In this document: positions 16,583-26,053 of the stretch, in pieces
Position numbering within the stretch: the first letter of the stretch is position 1
Layout: each line of letters starts with the position of its first letter
NCBI GenBank assembly: GCA_038106885.1
Contig: JAYNFX010000018.1
Coordinates: 1-28,378 of the forward strand
From: UBA3537 sp038106885
GTDB lineage: Bacteria > Bacteroidota > Bacteroidia > Flavobacteriales > Flavobacteriaceae
DNA: 28,378 nucleotides
Direction of reading: 5' to 3'
Program-made: the position numbers and the translations under genes
Notes under the pieces: model-generated
The model's database searches: none
What the model saw: the letters and a program-made list of their open reading frames with translations, nothing else
What the model was told of the DNA's origin: nothing

Positions 16583-18154
16583 TTAATTAATTAATTCATT
16601 AGTATTTATTTCAGTCAATGGTAAAGGCAAAAACATAGCTTGATTTGGGTCTTCGCTTAAAGTCAAATCCTTGTTATTAAAATTCATAGCTTGACCATCA
16701 GATAATGTAGTAGTTGTATTGTGTGGAATTATTACACTATCTAAGAAATAATCAAACCCTCTTCTTCTATTATTATGAGCATCCTCACCTTCACCTAACA
16801 ATTCATATCTATATTCCTTCATTATCATATCTCTAAATGTAGATTGATCAGCATTCACATATGAAATATTACTCAAATTAACCCTGTTCAACACCTGAGT
16901 TACATAACTCAATTGCTCTCCATTTTGAAGTTCATTTGAAATTTCAGCTAACATCAATAGTAATTCAGCGTACCTGTAAACAACTATATTCTTATCATCA
17001 TATTGATTGCTATGAGTTACATCTTTTACTGCATATTTGAATAAAAAGGGATGAGAATTTCTAAAATTACCTCTAGTTCGCGATGGCCATGTCTTTGACA
17101 ATGATCCAAACCAATTATTTGTAGGGTTATTATTTGTATACTCACTAATAAAAGTGGCAGCTAACCTTGGATCATCAGGGTAAGTATTAGCGTGATCATC
17201 ATATATATCTGCATTAACAGTAAACCAACCAAAAGCCTGCCCAGCTTTATAGTTGTTCGGAGTATAATTTCTACCCATTTGACTATTAGATGCAACCTGA
17301 CTAATCTGAAGTTCAAATATAGATTCAGTACTATTTTCATTATCTAAAGTGAACAATGACGCATAATCAGGAGCTAATGCATAATGCCCTTCAAACTCAG
17401 CTGCATCATATACATTTTTTGCTGAATCATAAGCTTCTTGCCAAAAATTTAGTGAAGACAAAGATTCATGTACTAATTGCGAATTTGTAGCAAGAGTCAT
17501 ATAAACTTTAGACATTAGCATATCTGCACCATACTTTTTAACATAATATGGTCCTGCTGCTCCATTTATATATGAACTTGCAGACTCTGCATCATCTAAA
17601 ATTTGCAAATAAACTTCTTTCGCATCAGACAATCCTATCATAAAATTATCTGAGGATGGTAGTTCAGTCCAAAGCGGTACATCACCAAAAAGCCTAACCA
17701 AAGAAAAGTATGACCATGCTCTAATAAATTTAGCTTGACCATATACATCGTTTAAAACCAATTCTTCCTGAGTAGCAATTAATGGATCAGTTACTGGAAT
17801 ATTTGCAATAGCTGCATTTGCTCTAGAAATGGTAGTGTAAAGACCTGCCCACATTGCAGCAACATCAGCTTCATTCTGCCTAGGTTTGAGTGAAAATAAA
17901 TTTTTGTTATTAGGATTATTTATATTTCCACCTTGCTTTCTTGTATTAAAAAATCCAGAATATCCATTAATAACAAATAACCTTCTCTCTTGTGCATTGT
18001 AAGTTGTCAATGCAGCATAAATACCATCAAGTGCTGATACAACAACTTCTGGATCTGTATAAACGCTTTCATCTAAAAATGGAGGATTTTCCTCTAAGTC
18101 ACATGATGAAAAAATAGCTAACGTAAATAATAATAATATTTTTATATTTTTCAT
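16583..18154 (-). CDS. SusD/RagB-family outer-membrane glycan-binding lipoprotein
   Basis: Surface glycan-binding partner of the SusC transporter. It has 523 residues, in the normal range. The signal peptide ends in lipobox FSSC, giving lipidated Cys18, followed by DLEENPP. The body has the helical TPR-like N-terminal half and the C-terminal RYELLGEGEDAHNNRRRG stretch with a PLPLTEINTN tail, all typical of RagB/SusD proteins. It lies 11 bp after susC and 15 bp before GH30. The pair defines the locus as a PUL. Ligand specificity cannot be read from sequence, and xylan oligosaccharides are inferred from the neighbours. Confidence 0.97.
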   Translation of the reverse strand: MKNIKILLLFTLAIFSSCDLEENPPFLDESVYTDPEVVVSALDGIYAALTTYNAQERRLFVINGYSGFFNTRKQGGNINNPNNKNLFSLKPRQNEADVAAMWAGLYTTISRANAAIANIPVTDPLIATQEELVLNDVYGQAKFIRAWSYFSLVRLFGDVPLWTELPSSDNFMIGLSDAKEVYLQILDDAESASSYINGAAGPYYVKKYGADMLMSKVYMTLATNSQLVHESLSSLNFWQEAYDSAKNVYDAAEFEGHYALAPDYASLFTLDNENSTESIFELQISQVASNSQMGRNYTPNNYKAGQAFGWFTVNADIYDDHANTYPDDPRLAATFISEYTNNNPTNNWFGSLSKTWPSRTRGNFRNSHPFLFKYAVKDVTHSNQYDDKNIVVYRYAELLLMLAEISNELQNGEQLSYVTQVLNRVNLSNISYVNADQSTFRDMIMKEYRYELLGEGEDAHNNRRRGFDYFLDSVIIPHNTTTTLSDGQAMNFNNKDLTLSEDPNQAMFLPLPLTEINTNELIN

Positions 18155-18165
18155 TTTACTAAATT

Positions 18166-21100
18166 TTAAAAATTAATATTGATACCCATAGAAAGGTTTT
18201 TAGCATCTGGTGATCCGTTCCAGTCCACACCATTTCTTAATCCGTCGTATGAGAAACTAGAAATTTCAGGATTATAACCACTGTAATCTGTCCAAGTGAA
18301 TAAATTTTGAGCCATTACAAAAACATTAAGCCTATCAAAAAGCTTACTCTTTTCTACAGGAAAATCAAAACCAATTGTAAGATTATTTAACCTTAAAAAG
18401 CTTCCATCTTCAATTATCCTATCTGTTATTGCAGTGTCCCCAACAGTATTATATCCAATTCTTGGATGCACATTAGAAGGCGCATCAGGACGCCACGCAT
18501 TATAGTATGCATCAGACAAAACATTTTGAAATTGTCCTGTAGCGTTTCCAATAGTAAGTAAGTTACCATTAGCTATATCATTTCCATGAACGCCATTAAA
18601 TAACATACTTATTGATAGTCTCTTAAATCTTAAATTTAGATTTAAACCATACACAAAATCAGGATTTGGATTACCAATAAATGTCCTATCTAAGTCATCA
18701 ATAACACCATCACCATTTTGATCAATAATCCTTACATCTCCAGGTACGGCACCATCAACTAAATCAGTATCATCACTTTGGTAAATTCCATCAGTTTCAA
18801 AACCATAAAACAAACTAGATTCTTCTCCTTCGACAAAAACATTTGCAGGAGATTGGAAGATTTGGCCCCTACTAATATTATTACCAAAAAAGAAAGATCT
18901 TTGCTCAGCAGTGCCGTTAATATAAAAATCATCTGCAGGCACTCCTAAAGACTCTAACTTTGTACGGTTGAATGCAATATTCCCACCAAATGAGAATTCA
19001 AAATCATCATTTGAAACCACATCAAAATTCATTGCAAGTTCAATCCCTTTATTAGAAATATCCCCTTTATTAATTAATATATTACTATAACCAGAGGAAG
19101 TAGGAATTGGAATATTTTGTAATAAATCCTTTGTTTTTTTGTCGTAAAAATCAATAGTTCCAGAAACTCGATCATTTAGAACAGAAAAATCTAAACCAAA
19201 ATTATATTGCTCAGTGGTTTCCCAAGTTAAATCTGGATTAGCAATATTATTAAGTAAAACTGGGATACTAATACCATTTGTAGGAGTTCCATATTGAACA
19301 TCTGAACTTATACCATAATTAGAAATTGTTCCATAAGGTCTTATCCCATGATTACCAATTTGCCCCCAACCAGCTCTAATTTTTAAATTATTTATAAAAT
19401 CAGAGTTTCTTAAAAAACTTTCATTACTTACATTCCAAGCTAATGCGAAAGAGGGAAAGAAACTATAGCGATTAGCTCTAGAGAATTTAGAAACCCCATC
19501 TCTTCTAAAAGAAGCAGTTAACACATACTTATTTGCGTATGCATAGTTTAGCCTACCTAAGAAAGAAAACACTTGTTGCTTAGAATCTAAGTATGTTAGT
19601 GGAGTAGTAATAACTGATCCCAAATAAGGTTGATCAGTCCCTAAAGACGTTGTAAAAAAATCTTCAACAGCATAAACACTATTTTCAATATCCCTTACAT
19701 CATAAGTTACCCCAGCAGTTGCATTTATCCTGTGTTTTCTATTAAAAGTCCTATTAAATCTAATTAGGTTATTAACTTGAAAAGTTTTTGCGTCTAAGCC
19801 AGAAATTTGCAGAGCTCCGTTAGCATTTCTTCCTTGAAAAGTTGATTTGCCATAAAAACGTCTTCTGTCTTTAGTTCGGACATTACCGCCCATTCTATAT
19901 TGATAGCTTAATCCTTTTATAGGAAGTTTATATGTTAATGCTATTGAACCAATAAATCTTTTTTCCTTTGAGATATCAGAAAAATCGTTAATCCATGAAT
20001 ATGGATTGGAGGTGTCTAAATCTTCAACAAAATCATCTACACCAGCTGATATCAATGGTCTAAATACAATTGCACTTCTAACAAAACTTTGATTTGAACT
20101 TCCAATTAAATCACCTGACTCCGCAAAATCAGTTTCAGTAAAAAAAGCTGTAGCTCTAGCTTGTAATTTTAGGTTTTTATTTAAATCTTGATTTAAATTT
20201 ATTCTTAAATCTCCTGATTTTACTCTAGAATTTGCAACTATTCCTTGTTCATCACCAATTCCTCCAGAAATGTAGTAATTCCCATTATCACCACCACCAG
20301 ATGCCGAAGTCCCAAACCGTTGACTAAATGAAGTATCGTAAACTTCATCTTGCCAGTCATAAGTATCTAAAGGTGTATCGCCCTGTAAAGTTGAAGTTGT
20401 TATGCCATTAGCATCAGAAGTATAAGTTAATGGGTAAACTTGATTCCCTTCAATAAAGTAAGGTATTCTTGTATCAACTTCATTTGCGATATCAGGATTT
20501 GGATCAGGATTATTAAAAACCCAAGACTCGTTCTGATATCTTGCATAACCAACACCGTCAAGCATATCATATTTTTTTCGAATAGACCTAACAGATGTTG
20601 TGTAAAATGTATTTAATTTAATATTTCCCTTTTCACCTTTTTTAGTAGTAATTAAAACTACACCGTTAGCACCCCTAGAACCATAAATTGCAGTAGCAGA
20701 GGCATCTTTTAAAACCTCAATACTTTCAATATCTCTAGGATTAATCCCAGTTAAACCATTTTGAGCTTCTTGGCCTGAATTACCAACACCACCGGCGGGT
20801 AAAACATCTTCTCCAGCAGAGGCGATTATTATTCCATCTACTACATACAAAGGTTCATTATTTCCTCTCAAACTATTTGTTCCTCTAATTCTAACGCTAA
20901 CACCAGAACCGACGGCGCTTGAGTTTTGTAAGACTTGAACTCCAGCAGCTCTACCTTGTAGAAGTTGATCAACTCCTGTAGTCTGGTTTGAAATATTCTC
21001 TTCTACTTTGACTGAGCTAATTGATCCTGTAACATCCTTTTTTAGAACAGTACCATACCCTATTACAACTACCTCGTCTAACTCAGCTGTATCAACTTCC

Positions 21101-21387
21101 ATAGTTAAATTAACATTAGTTGTCGTAGTTACATCTAACTCAATCGTTTGAAATCCAACATAAGAAAAAATAAGAACTTGTTTTTTTGAAGTATCAACAA
21201 CAATGCTAAATTCACCATCAAAATTTGTGACAGCGCCTAGGTTTTCCGTTCCCTTTACTTGTACAGTTACTCCAGGGAGTGGAAGACCCTGATCGTCATT
21301 TACTACCCCTGTTACAGTTTTTGACTGAGCTAATATTGCAAGAGGTAAAAGCAAAATAGCAATCGTAATTTTGATTTTGTTTTTCAT
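18166..21387 (-). CDS. SusC/RagA-family TonB-dependent outer-membrane transporter
   Basis: Energy-dependent import of oligosaccharides across the outer membrane together with SusD. It has 1073 residues. Order: signal peptide (1-20, ending ILAQ); a carboxypeptidase D-like domain (about 25-105, VTGVVNDDQGLPLPGVTV); a TonB-box region with LDEVVVIGYGT; the plug domain (with VRIRGTNSLRGNNEPLYVVDG and SATAIYGSRGANGVVLITTK); and a long beta barrel ending in NLSMGININF with terminal Phe. It is the first gene of the 13-gene minus-strand operon. A -7-like promoter element lies upstream once the false gap at 21430-21529 is removed. Confidence 0.98.
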   Translation of the reverse strand: MKNKIKITIAILLLPLAILAQSKTVTGVVNDDQGLPLPGVTVQVKGTENLGAVTNFDGEFSIVVDTSKKQVLIFSYVGFQTIELDVTTTTNVNLTMEVDTAELDEVVVIGYGTVLKKDVTGSISSVKVEENISNQTTGVDQLLQGRAAGVQVLQNSSAVGSGVSVRIRGTNSLRGNNEPLYVVDGIIIASAGEDVLPAGGVGNSGQEAQNGLTGINPRDIESIEVLKDASATAIYGSRGANGVVLITTKKGEKGNIKLNTFYTTSVRSIRKKYDMLDGVGYARYQNESWVFNNPDPNPDIANEVDTRIPYFIEGNQVYPLTYTSDANGITTSTLQGDTPLDTYDWQDEVYDTSFSQRFGTSASGGGDNGNYYISGGIGDEQGIVANSRVKSGDLRINLNQDLNKNLKLQARATAFFTETDFAESGDLIGSSNQSFVRSAIVFRPLISAGVDDFVEDLDTSNPYSWINDFSDISKEKRFIGSIALTYKLPIKGLSYQYRMGGNVRTKDRRRFYGKSTFQGRNANGALQISGLDAKTFQVNNLIRFNRTFNRKHRINATAGVTYDVRDIENSVYAVEDFFTTSLGTDQPYLGSVITTPLTYLDSKQQVFSFLGRLNYAYANKYVLTASFRRDGVSKFSRANRYSFFPSFALAWNVSNESFLRNSDFINNLKIRAGWGQIGNHGIRPYGTISNYGISSDVQYGTPTNGISIPVLLNNIANPDLTWETTEQYNFGLDFSVLNDRVSGTIDFYDKKTKDLLQNIPIPTSSGYSNILINKGDISNKGIELAMNFDVVSNDDFEFSFGGNIAFNRTKLESLGVPADDFYINGTAEQRSFFFGNNISRGQIFQSPANVFVEGEESSLFYGFETDGIYQSDDTDLVDGAVPGDVRIIDQNGDGVIDDLDRTFIGNPNPDFVYGLNLNLRFKRLSISMLFNGVHGNDIANGNLLTIGNATGQFQNVLSDAYYNAWRPDAPSNVHPRIGYNTVGDTAITDRIIEDGSFLRLNNLTIGFDFPVEKSKLFDRLNVFVMAQNLFTWTDYSGYNPEISSFSYDGLRNGVDWNGSPDAKNLSMGININF

Positions 21388-21429
21388 TTGTGATTAATTG
21401 GTTGATTAAAATTTTTATCTATATTTAGT
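21375..21429. repeat. 55-bp contig-end overlap, left copy
   Basis: Identical base for base to 21530-21584 on the other side of the gap. It covers the first four codons of susC and its 5' leader. A 55-bp identity flanking Ns is what unmerged neighbouring contigs of a k=55 de Bruijn assembly would give. Confidence 0.95.
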
Positions 21430-21529
21430 NNNNNNNNNNNNNNNNNNNNNNNNNNNNNNNNNNNNNNNNNNNNNNNNNNNNNNNNNNNNNNNNNNNNNNN
21501 NNNNNNNNNNNNNNNNNNNNNNNNNNNNN
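21430..21529. other. False assembly gap (100 N) upstream of susC
   Basis: One hundred Ns bounded on both sides by the same 55 bp. Removing the Ns and one repeat copy (155 bp) shortens the susC-regulator intergenic region from 365 to 210 bp. No DNA need be missing here. Confidence 0.88.
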
Positions 21530-21584
21530 TTTTGTTTTTCATTTGTGATTAATTGGTTGATTAAAATTTTTATCTATATTTAGT
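21530..21584. repeat. 55-bp contig-end overlap, right copy
   Basis: Second copy of the 55 bp at 21375-21429. The susC start codon and first codons seen here (ATG complement at 21540-21542) are a duplicate and not a separate gene. Confidence 0.95.
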
Positions 21585-21605
21585 TGACAAATTCAATAAC
21601 ATTAC

Positions 21606-21613
21606 CAAACTTA
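21606..21613 (-). promoter_or_regulatory. Candidate Bacteroidota -7 promoter element for the susC operon
   Basis: On the minus strand this reads TAAGTTTG, a full match to the Bacteroidota -7 consensus TAnnTTTG. After removing the false gap, a start site about 7 nt downstream would give a 5' leader of roughly 55 nt before the susC ATG. No clear TTTG -33 element was found at the usual distance, so the call rests on the -7 match and position. Confidence 0.5.
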
Positions 21614-21648
21614 TTTAATAATTTAAATTTAGAATAGAAAATATGAGT

Positions 21649-21664
21649 AAAATCATATGATTTT
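21649..21664. promoter_or_regulatory. 16-bp perfect palindrome, candidate regulator operator
   Basis: AAAATCATATGATTTT is a perfect inverted repeat about 36 bp upstream of the candidate -7 element of the susC operon, between it and the divergent regulator gene. That is a plausible position for an activator site. AT-rich palindromes arise easily by chance, so function is unproven. Confidence 0.35.
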
Positions 21665-21665
21665 T

Positions 21666-21703
21666 GAAGCAATAAGATTGATTATATGATAAGCATTTGC
21701 TTC
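21666..21703. promoter_or_regulatory. Dyad GAAGCAA-N24-TTGCTTC in the divergent intergenic region
   Basis: Seven-base perfect inverted arms at 21666-21672 and 21697-21703 separated by 24 bp, directly beside the 16-bp palindrome and 49 bp from the regulator start. The arms are richer in G+C than the surroundings. It could be a second binding site for a dimeric AraC-type regulator or an autoregulatory site, or chance. No consensus -7 element was found on the plus strand for the regulator. Confidence 0.3.
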
Positions 21704-21752
21704 ACGAACTTATATTAACTAAATTCAATTTAAACATTATATTCTTAAAAAA

Positions 21753-24700
21753 GTGGCTCCAAAAGATTTTTTATTAAAACTGAAAATTTTTGCTCTAGTG
21801 ATCTTGCCTCTTACCAAAATAGCTGGGCAAAATTTACATGAGAATTTAATTTTTGAATCTTTTAATGAAGAAATTAGCACAAGAGCTATTTCTGTAATTA
21901 CTAAAGATGACAAAGGAATTATTTGGATTGGAACGCAAGGAGATGGTTTGAGTAGTTTCAATGGCTACGAATTTAAACAATATAAACACGATTGGGACAA
22001 TGTTAATACTTTAGATAATTCGGTTGTCAATTCTATTTTTATTGATTCTTATAAAAACCTTTGGGTTGGGACTCAAGAAGGACTAAACTTATACAACAGA
22101 AACTTAGACCATTTCATTCAAATTAAACTGGATTCATTAGACTCCAAAATTCCAGTAAAGACAATTAATGAAACTGATAACAAGAAATTATTGATTGGAA
22201 CACATGGATATGGAGCGTTCGTTTTGGATATCAAATCAATGAAATCTCAAGTAGTCAGCACTTACTTTCTAGAAAACATAAAAAACTTCCAAATCAATAG
22301 TATTAAAACTACCTCTAGAGGCGCTACTTTAATTGGAACAAACAAAGGTCTTTACAAGTACAATATCCAGACCAATGAATTAATTCCTGCAAAATTCACC
22401 ACTCTTAAGGGTTCAGAAACTATTAACTCTAGTATTCAATCCATTACAACAAAAAAAGATGGATCAATATGGCTCGGGACTGAAAATAATGGATTGATAG
22501 AGGTTTTCACAAACCCTACTAACTATTATGAATTTAAAACATATAGTATTACCAATAAAAGAATTCTATCTTTAGAGATTGACAAAAACGGAAGTCTTTT
22601 TTGCGGAACTGAAAACGATGGACTTTTTATAATTGATAAAAAAAAGAATTTTCATTCACTCAAACACGATAAGTCCAACATTAAGGGGATTAAATCAAAT
22701 TCTATTTGGTCTATTTATGTAGATGAAAAAAACAGAATTTGGGTTGGTTATTTTAACCAAGGAATAGATATTTATGATAAAGACAAACAAAGATTTAAAT
22801 CTATTGAAAGCATTCCAAACAAAGACCAATCATTATTTTCAAATTCAGTAACAGCAATAACTCAAGACAAGTTTGGTAAATTATATTTTGGAATTGGAGA
22901 TGGAGGATTAGATGTATATGATCCTAAAAAAAACAATTTCACCCACCTTATTGATCAAAGTAATCCAATAGCTAAAGGACTCACTAGTAAAGATGTAGTT
23001 ACTGTTTTTACAGATAGTGAAAATAATCTTTGGGTTGGCACATGGAATTCAGGGTTTTTTTACTTAGAAAATGGGAGCAATAACTTTAAAAATGTTCAAA
23101 TTAAAAACAGTAAAGGAGTTTTGAAATCTAATCGAATAATGAGTTTTGCTGAAGACTCTAAAGGTAATATTTGGATTGGAAGTTTTCTAAGTGGTTTATA
23201 CTCTTTTAATATAAAAACAAAAAAACTGACCCACCACCAAGAAAAAACACTGAGGGATAATTACATTGATACAAAAAATATAAGAAAATTAATTGTTGAT
23301 CAAAATGATGACTTATGGCTTGGGACACGAACAGGTTTATTTAAAATTTCTAGTGTAAATAATAACCCAAAAGTTATATCATACAATTCATTTTTAAATG
23401 AATCACTAAACACAAAAGCTGATTTCAACGTCATAACTACATTATTTGAGGATCATTACAAAAACATATGGGTTGGAACTGATGGATATGGACTGTGCAG
23501 TATAGACCCAAATTATAATTCTGTTAACTGGTATAATAACTATGAAAGCTTCATCCACCAAACAATATATTCAATTGTAGAATNNNNNNNNNNNNNNNNN
23601 NNNNNNNNNNNNNNNNNNNNNNNNNNNNNNNNNNNNNNNNNNNNNNNNNNNNNNNNNNNNNNNNNNNNNNNNNNNNNNNNNNNTGGTATAATAACTATGA
23701 AAGCTTCATCCACCAAACAATATATTCAATTGTAGAATCTGATGAAAATAATATTTGGATTACAGGAAATAATGGAATATCTAAATACAATACCATATCA
23801 AGAACTTTCAAAAACTACAATATTCAAGATGGGTTATTAGCCAATAACTTTAATAAGAATTCAGCTTACATTTCAGATAATAACTTAATTTATTTTGGAT
23901 GTTATAAAGGAATCAACTATTTCGATCCAAATTCAATAATAATAGATAAGGATGTCCCAAAAGTCTACCTGAGTGACTTTAAATTATCAAACAAAAAAGT
24001 TATACCAGGAGAAAAAAATTCACCTTTGGTTAAAGTAATAAATGAAACTAAATCCTTAAAACTTAAACATGACCAAAGCCTTTTTACAATAGATTTTTTC
24101 GGACTAAGTTATACAAGATCAAAAAATATAAATTATGCATATTATCTAGATGGATTTGAAGAAAATTGGAATTATGTTGGAAAAAACAGAAGCGCTACAT
24201 ATACAAATATACCGCCAGGAAACTACAATTTCAAAGTAAAAGCTGCCAACTCTGATGGCATATGGAATAACACTCCAACTGTATTAAATATAGTGATCTT
24301 ACCTCCTTGGTGGAAAACAAATTTAGCTACATTTTTATTCTTTTTGACATTCATAACATTTATTGTTTTATTCTACAGATTTTTAAACTTAAGATTTAAA
24401 GAAAAACTTGAAATCAAAAGAGAAAGAGAAGAGCGAAGACAAATTGAAGGTCTTAATGCAAAGAAAATCCAATTTTTCACTAACATATCACACGAATTCA
24501 GAACTCCATTAACTTTAATTTTAAATCCTTTGGAGGATATTATAAAAAATAAATCATTGAATCTTCCAGAGCAAATTTCAGAAAAACATAAAATAATCTA
24601 TAAAAACTCAAAACGTTTATCAAGATTAATTGACGAGCTTATGGATTTTAGAAAACTACAATTCAACAAGATTGAATTAAATGTATCAAAATTTGATTTA

Positions 24701-26053
24701 ATAGGATTTATAAAAGAAGTTGCTAGTCACTTTGAAGAAGAAGCTGTTCAGCGAAATATTAAATTATCTATTGACAATGAAACTAGTGAAATAAATATTT
24801 GGGCAGATCCATCAATGCTAGAGAAAATTATTTTTAATTTATTATCAAATGCTTTTAAAGCAACAAGTAACGGTGGAAATGTAAAATTAAGAATCAAACA
24901 AACAAATAAAACTTTAATATTTCCTCTTATAAATAAAAAAGAAAAATATCATGGAATTGAGATAAGCATTTCAGATAGTGGTATTGGAATCAAAGAGGAA
25001 AATCTAGATAAGATTTTCTCAAGATTTTATCAAGTGAATGAATTTGATAAACAATATTATGGAGGCACTGGTATTGGTCTTGAGGTAGTTAAAAATTTTA
25101 TTGATTTACACAAAGGGATAATTAATGTAAAAAGCAAAAAAAATATTGGAACAAAATTCACTATTATTCTACCAAGAGGAAACAATCATTTTAAAATTAA
25201 ATTTGAAGAGAATGAATTAGATTTAAACAGTCAGAAGTTTAAACAGATAAATAGCATTGACAATAAAAATAGCTTAAATATAGAATCAAAAATATCCAAA
25301 AAAACAATTTTAATAGTTGAAGACAACTTAGAACTCAGAAAATATTTAAAAAGTGAATTAATTGAAGAGTATAGAGTTAAAATAGCAGAAAATGGAGAGC
25401 AAGGGCTCAACAAAGCAATTGATTTTATACCCGATCTTATAATTTCTGATGTTATGATGCCTATCATGGATGGTTTTGAATTTTGTGAAAAAATTAAATC
25501 CAATAAGAAAACTTGTCATATTCCTCTATTAATGTTAACGGCAAAGGGAATGCAAATTGATAAAATTAAAGGTATTGAAATTGGTGCTGATGCATATGTG
25601 ACAAAGCCATTTAACATGCAAGTTTTAAAATCACAAATCAAACAATTGATTTCCAGCAGAGAAATTCTTTTTAATAAGTATTTTAAAGGAATTAAAAATA
25701 CAGATCTTTCATTACAAACCTCTAGAGATAAACAGTTTATTACATCAGTTTTAAATTACATCAATGATAATATTAATAATCCTAATTTAAGCGTAGAGAG
25801 TTTAGCAGATGAGTTATTTTTAAGTAGAAGTAAATTATACAGAAAAATCAAATTTTTAACTGGTGATACTGCAACAGAATTTATAAGAAAAATTAAACTC
25901 GAAAAAGCCAAAGAATTACTGAACACCACTGACCTTACAGTTAGTGAAATTAGTTATAAGGTTGGTTTTTCATCGCCATCATACTTCACTAAATGTTTCA
26001 AACTTCATTTTGGAAAAATTCCTAAAGAATTTAGATCTAAAAATAATAACTAA
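21753..26053 (+). CDS. Hybrid two-component system (HTCS) regulator: sensor, kinase, receiver and AraC-type DNA-binding in one protein
   Basis: A one-protein sensor and transcription activator controlling the PUL. The 100-N gap has identical 55-bp flanks. Removing 155 bp leaves 4146 bp, exactly 1382 codons, with the frame continuous, giving 1381 residues, normal for HTCS. Start is GTG at 21753 followed by a signal peptide (about 1-26, ending KIAGQ). No ATG lies between the upstream in-frame stop (21720) and it. Order: periplasmic beta-propeller with W(I/V/L)GT repeats (about 45-700), Y_Y_Y domain (about 736-798), membrane helix (about 804-826), histidine kinase with His862 in NISHEFRTP, ATPase motifs NLLSNAFKAT, DSGIGI and GGTGIGLEVV, receiver with Asp1181 (ISDVMMPIMDG) and Lys1233, and a C-terminal AraC HTH (about 1286-1376). 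All catalytic residues are present. It probably binds a periplasmic xylo-oligosaccharide. Confidence 0.95.
23529..23583. repeat. 55-bp contig-end overlap inside the HTCS gene, left copy
   Basis: Identical to 23684-23738. Encodes WYNNYESFIHQTIYSIVE in the propeller. Same length as the overlap pair at susC. Confidence 0.95.
23584..23683. other. False assembly gap (100 N) inside the HTCS gene
   Basis: Ns between two copies of the same 55 bp. Collapsing Ns plus one copy restores a single open frame through the whole regulator, so the gap holds no missing sequence and the gene is not broken. Confidence 0.92.
23684..23738. repeat. 55-bp contig-end overlap inside the HTCS gene, right copy
   Basis: Second copy of 23529-23583. 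The sequence that follows (TCTGATGAAAATAATATTTGG, S-D-E-N-N-I-W) continues the regulator's propeller repeats in frame. Confidence 0.95.

Noticed and set aside
24026..26053. A separate histidine-kinase gene starting at TTG 24026
   Set aside because: It is the C-terminal half of the HTCS regulator. The frame is continuous with the first half once the duplicated 55 bp and Ns are removed.
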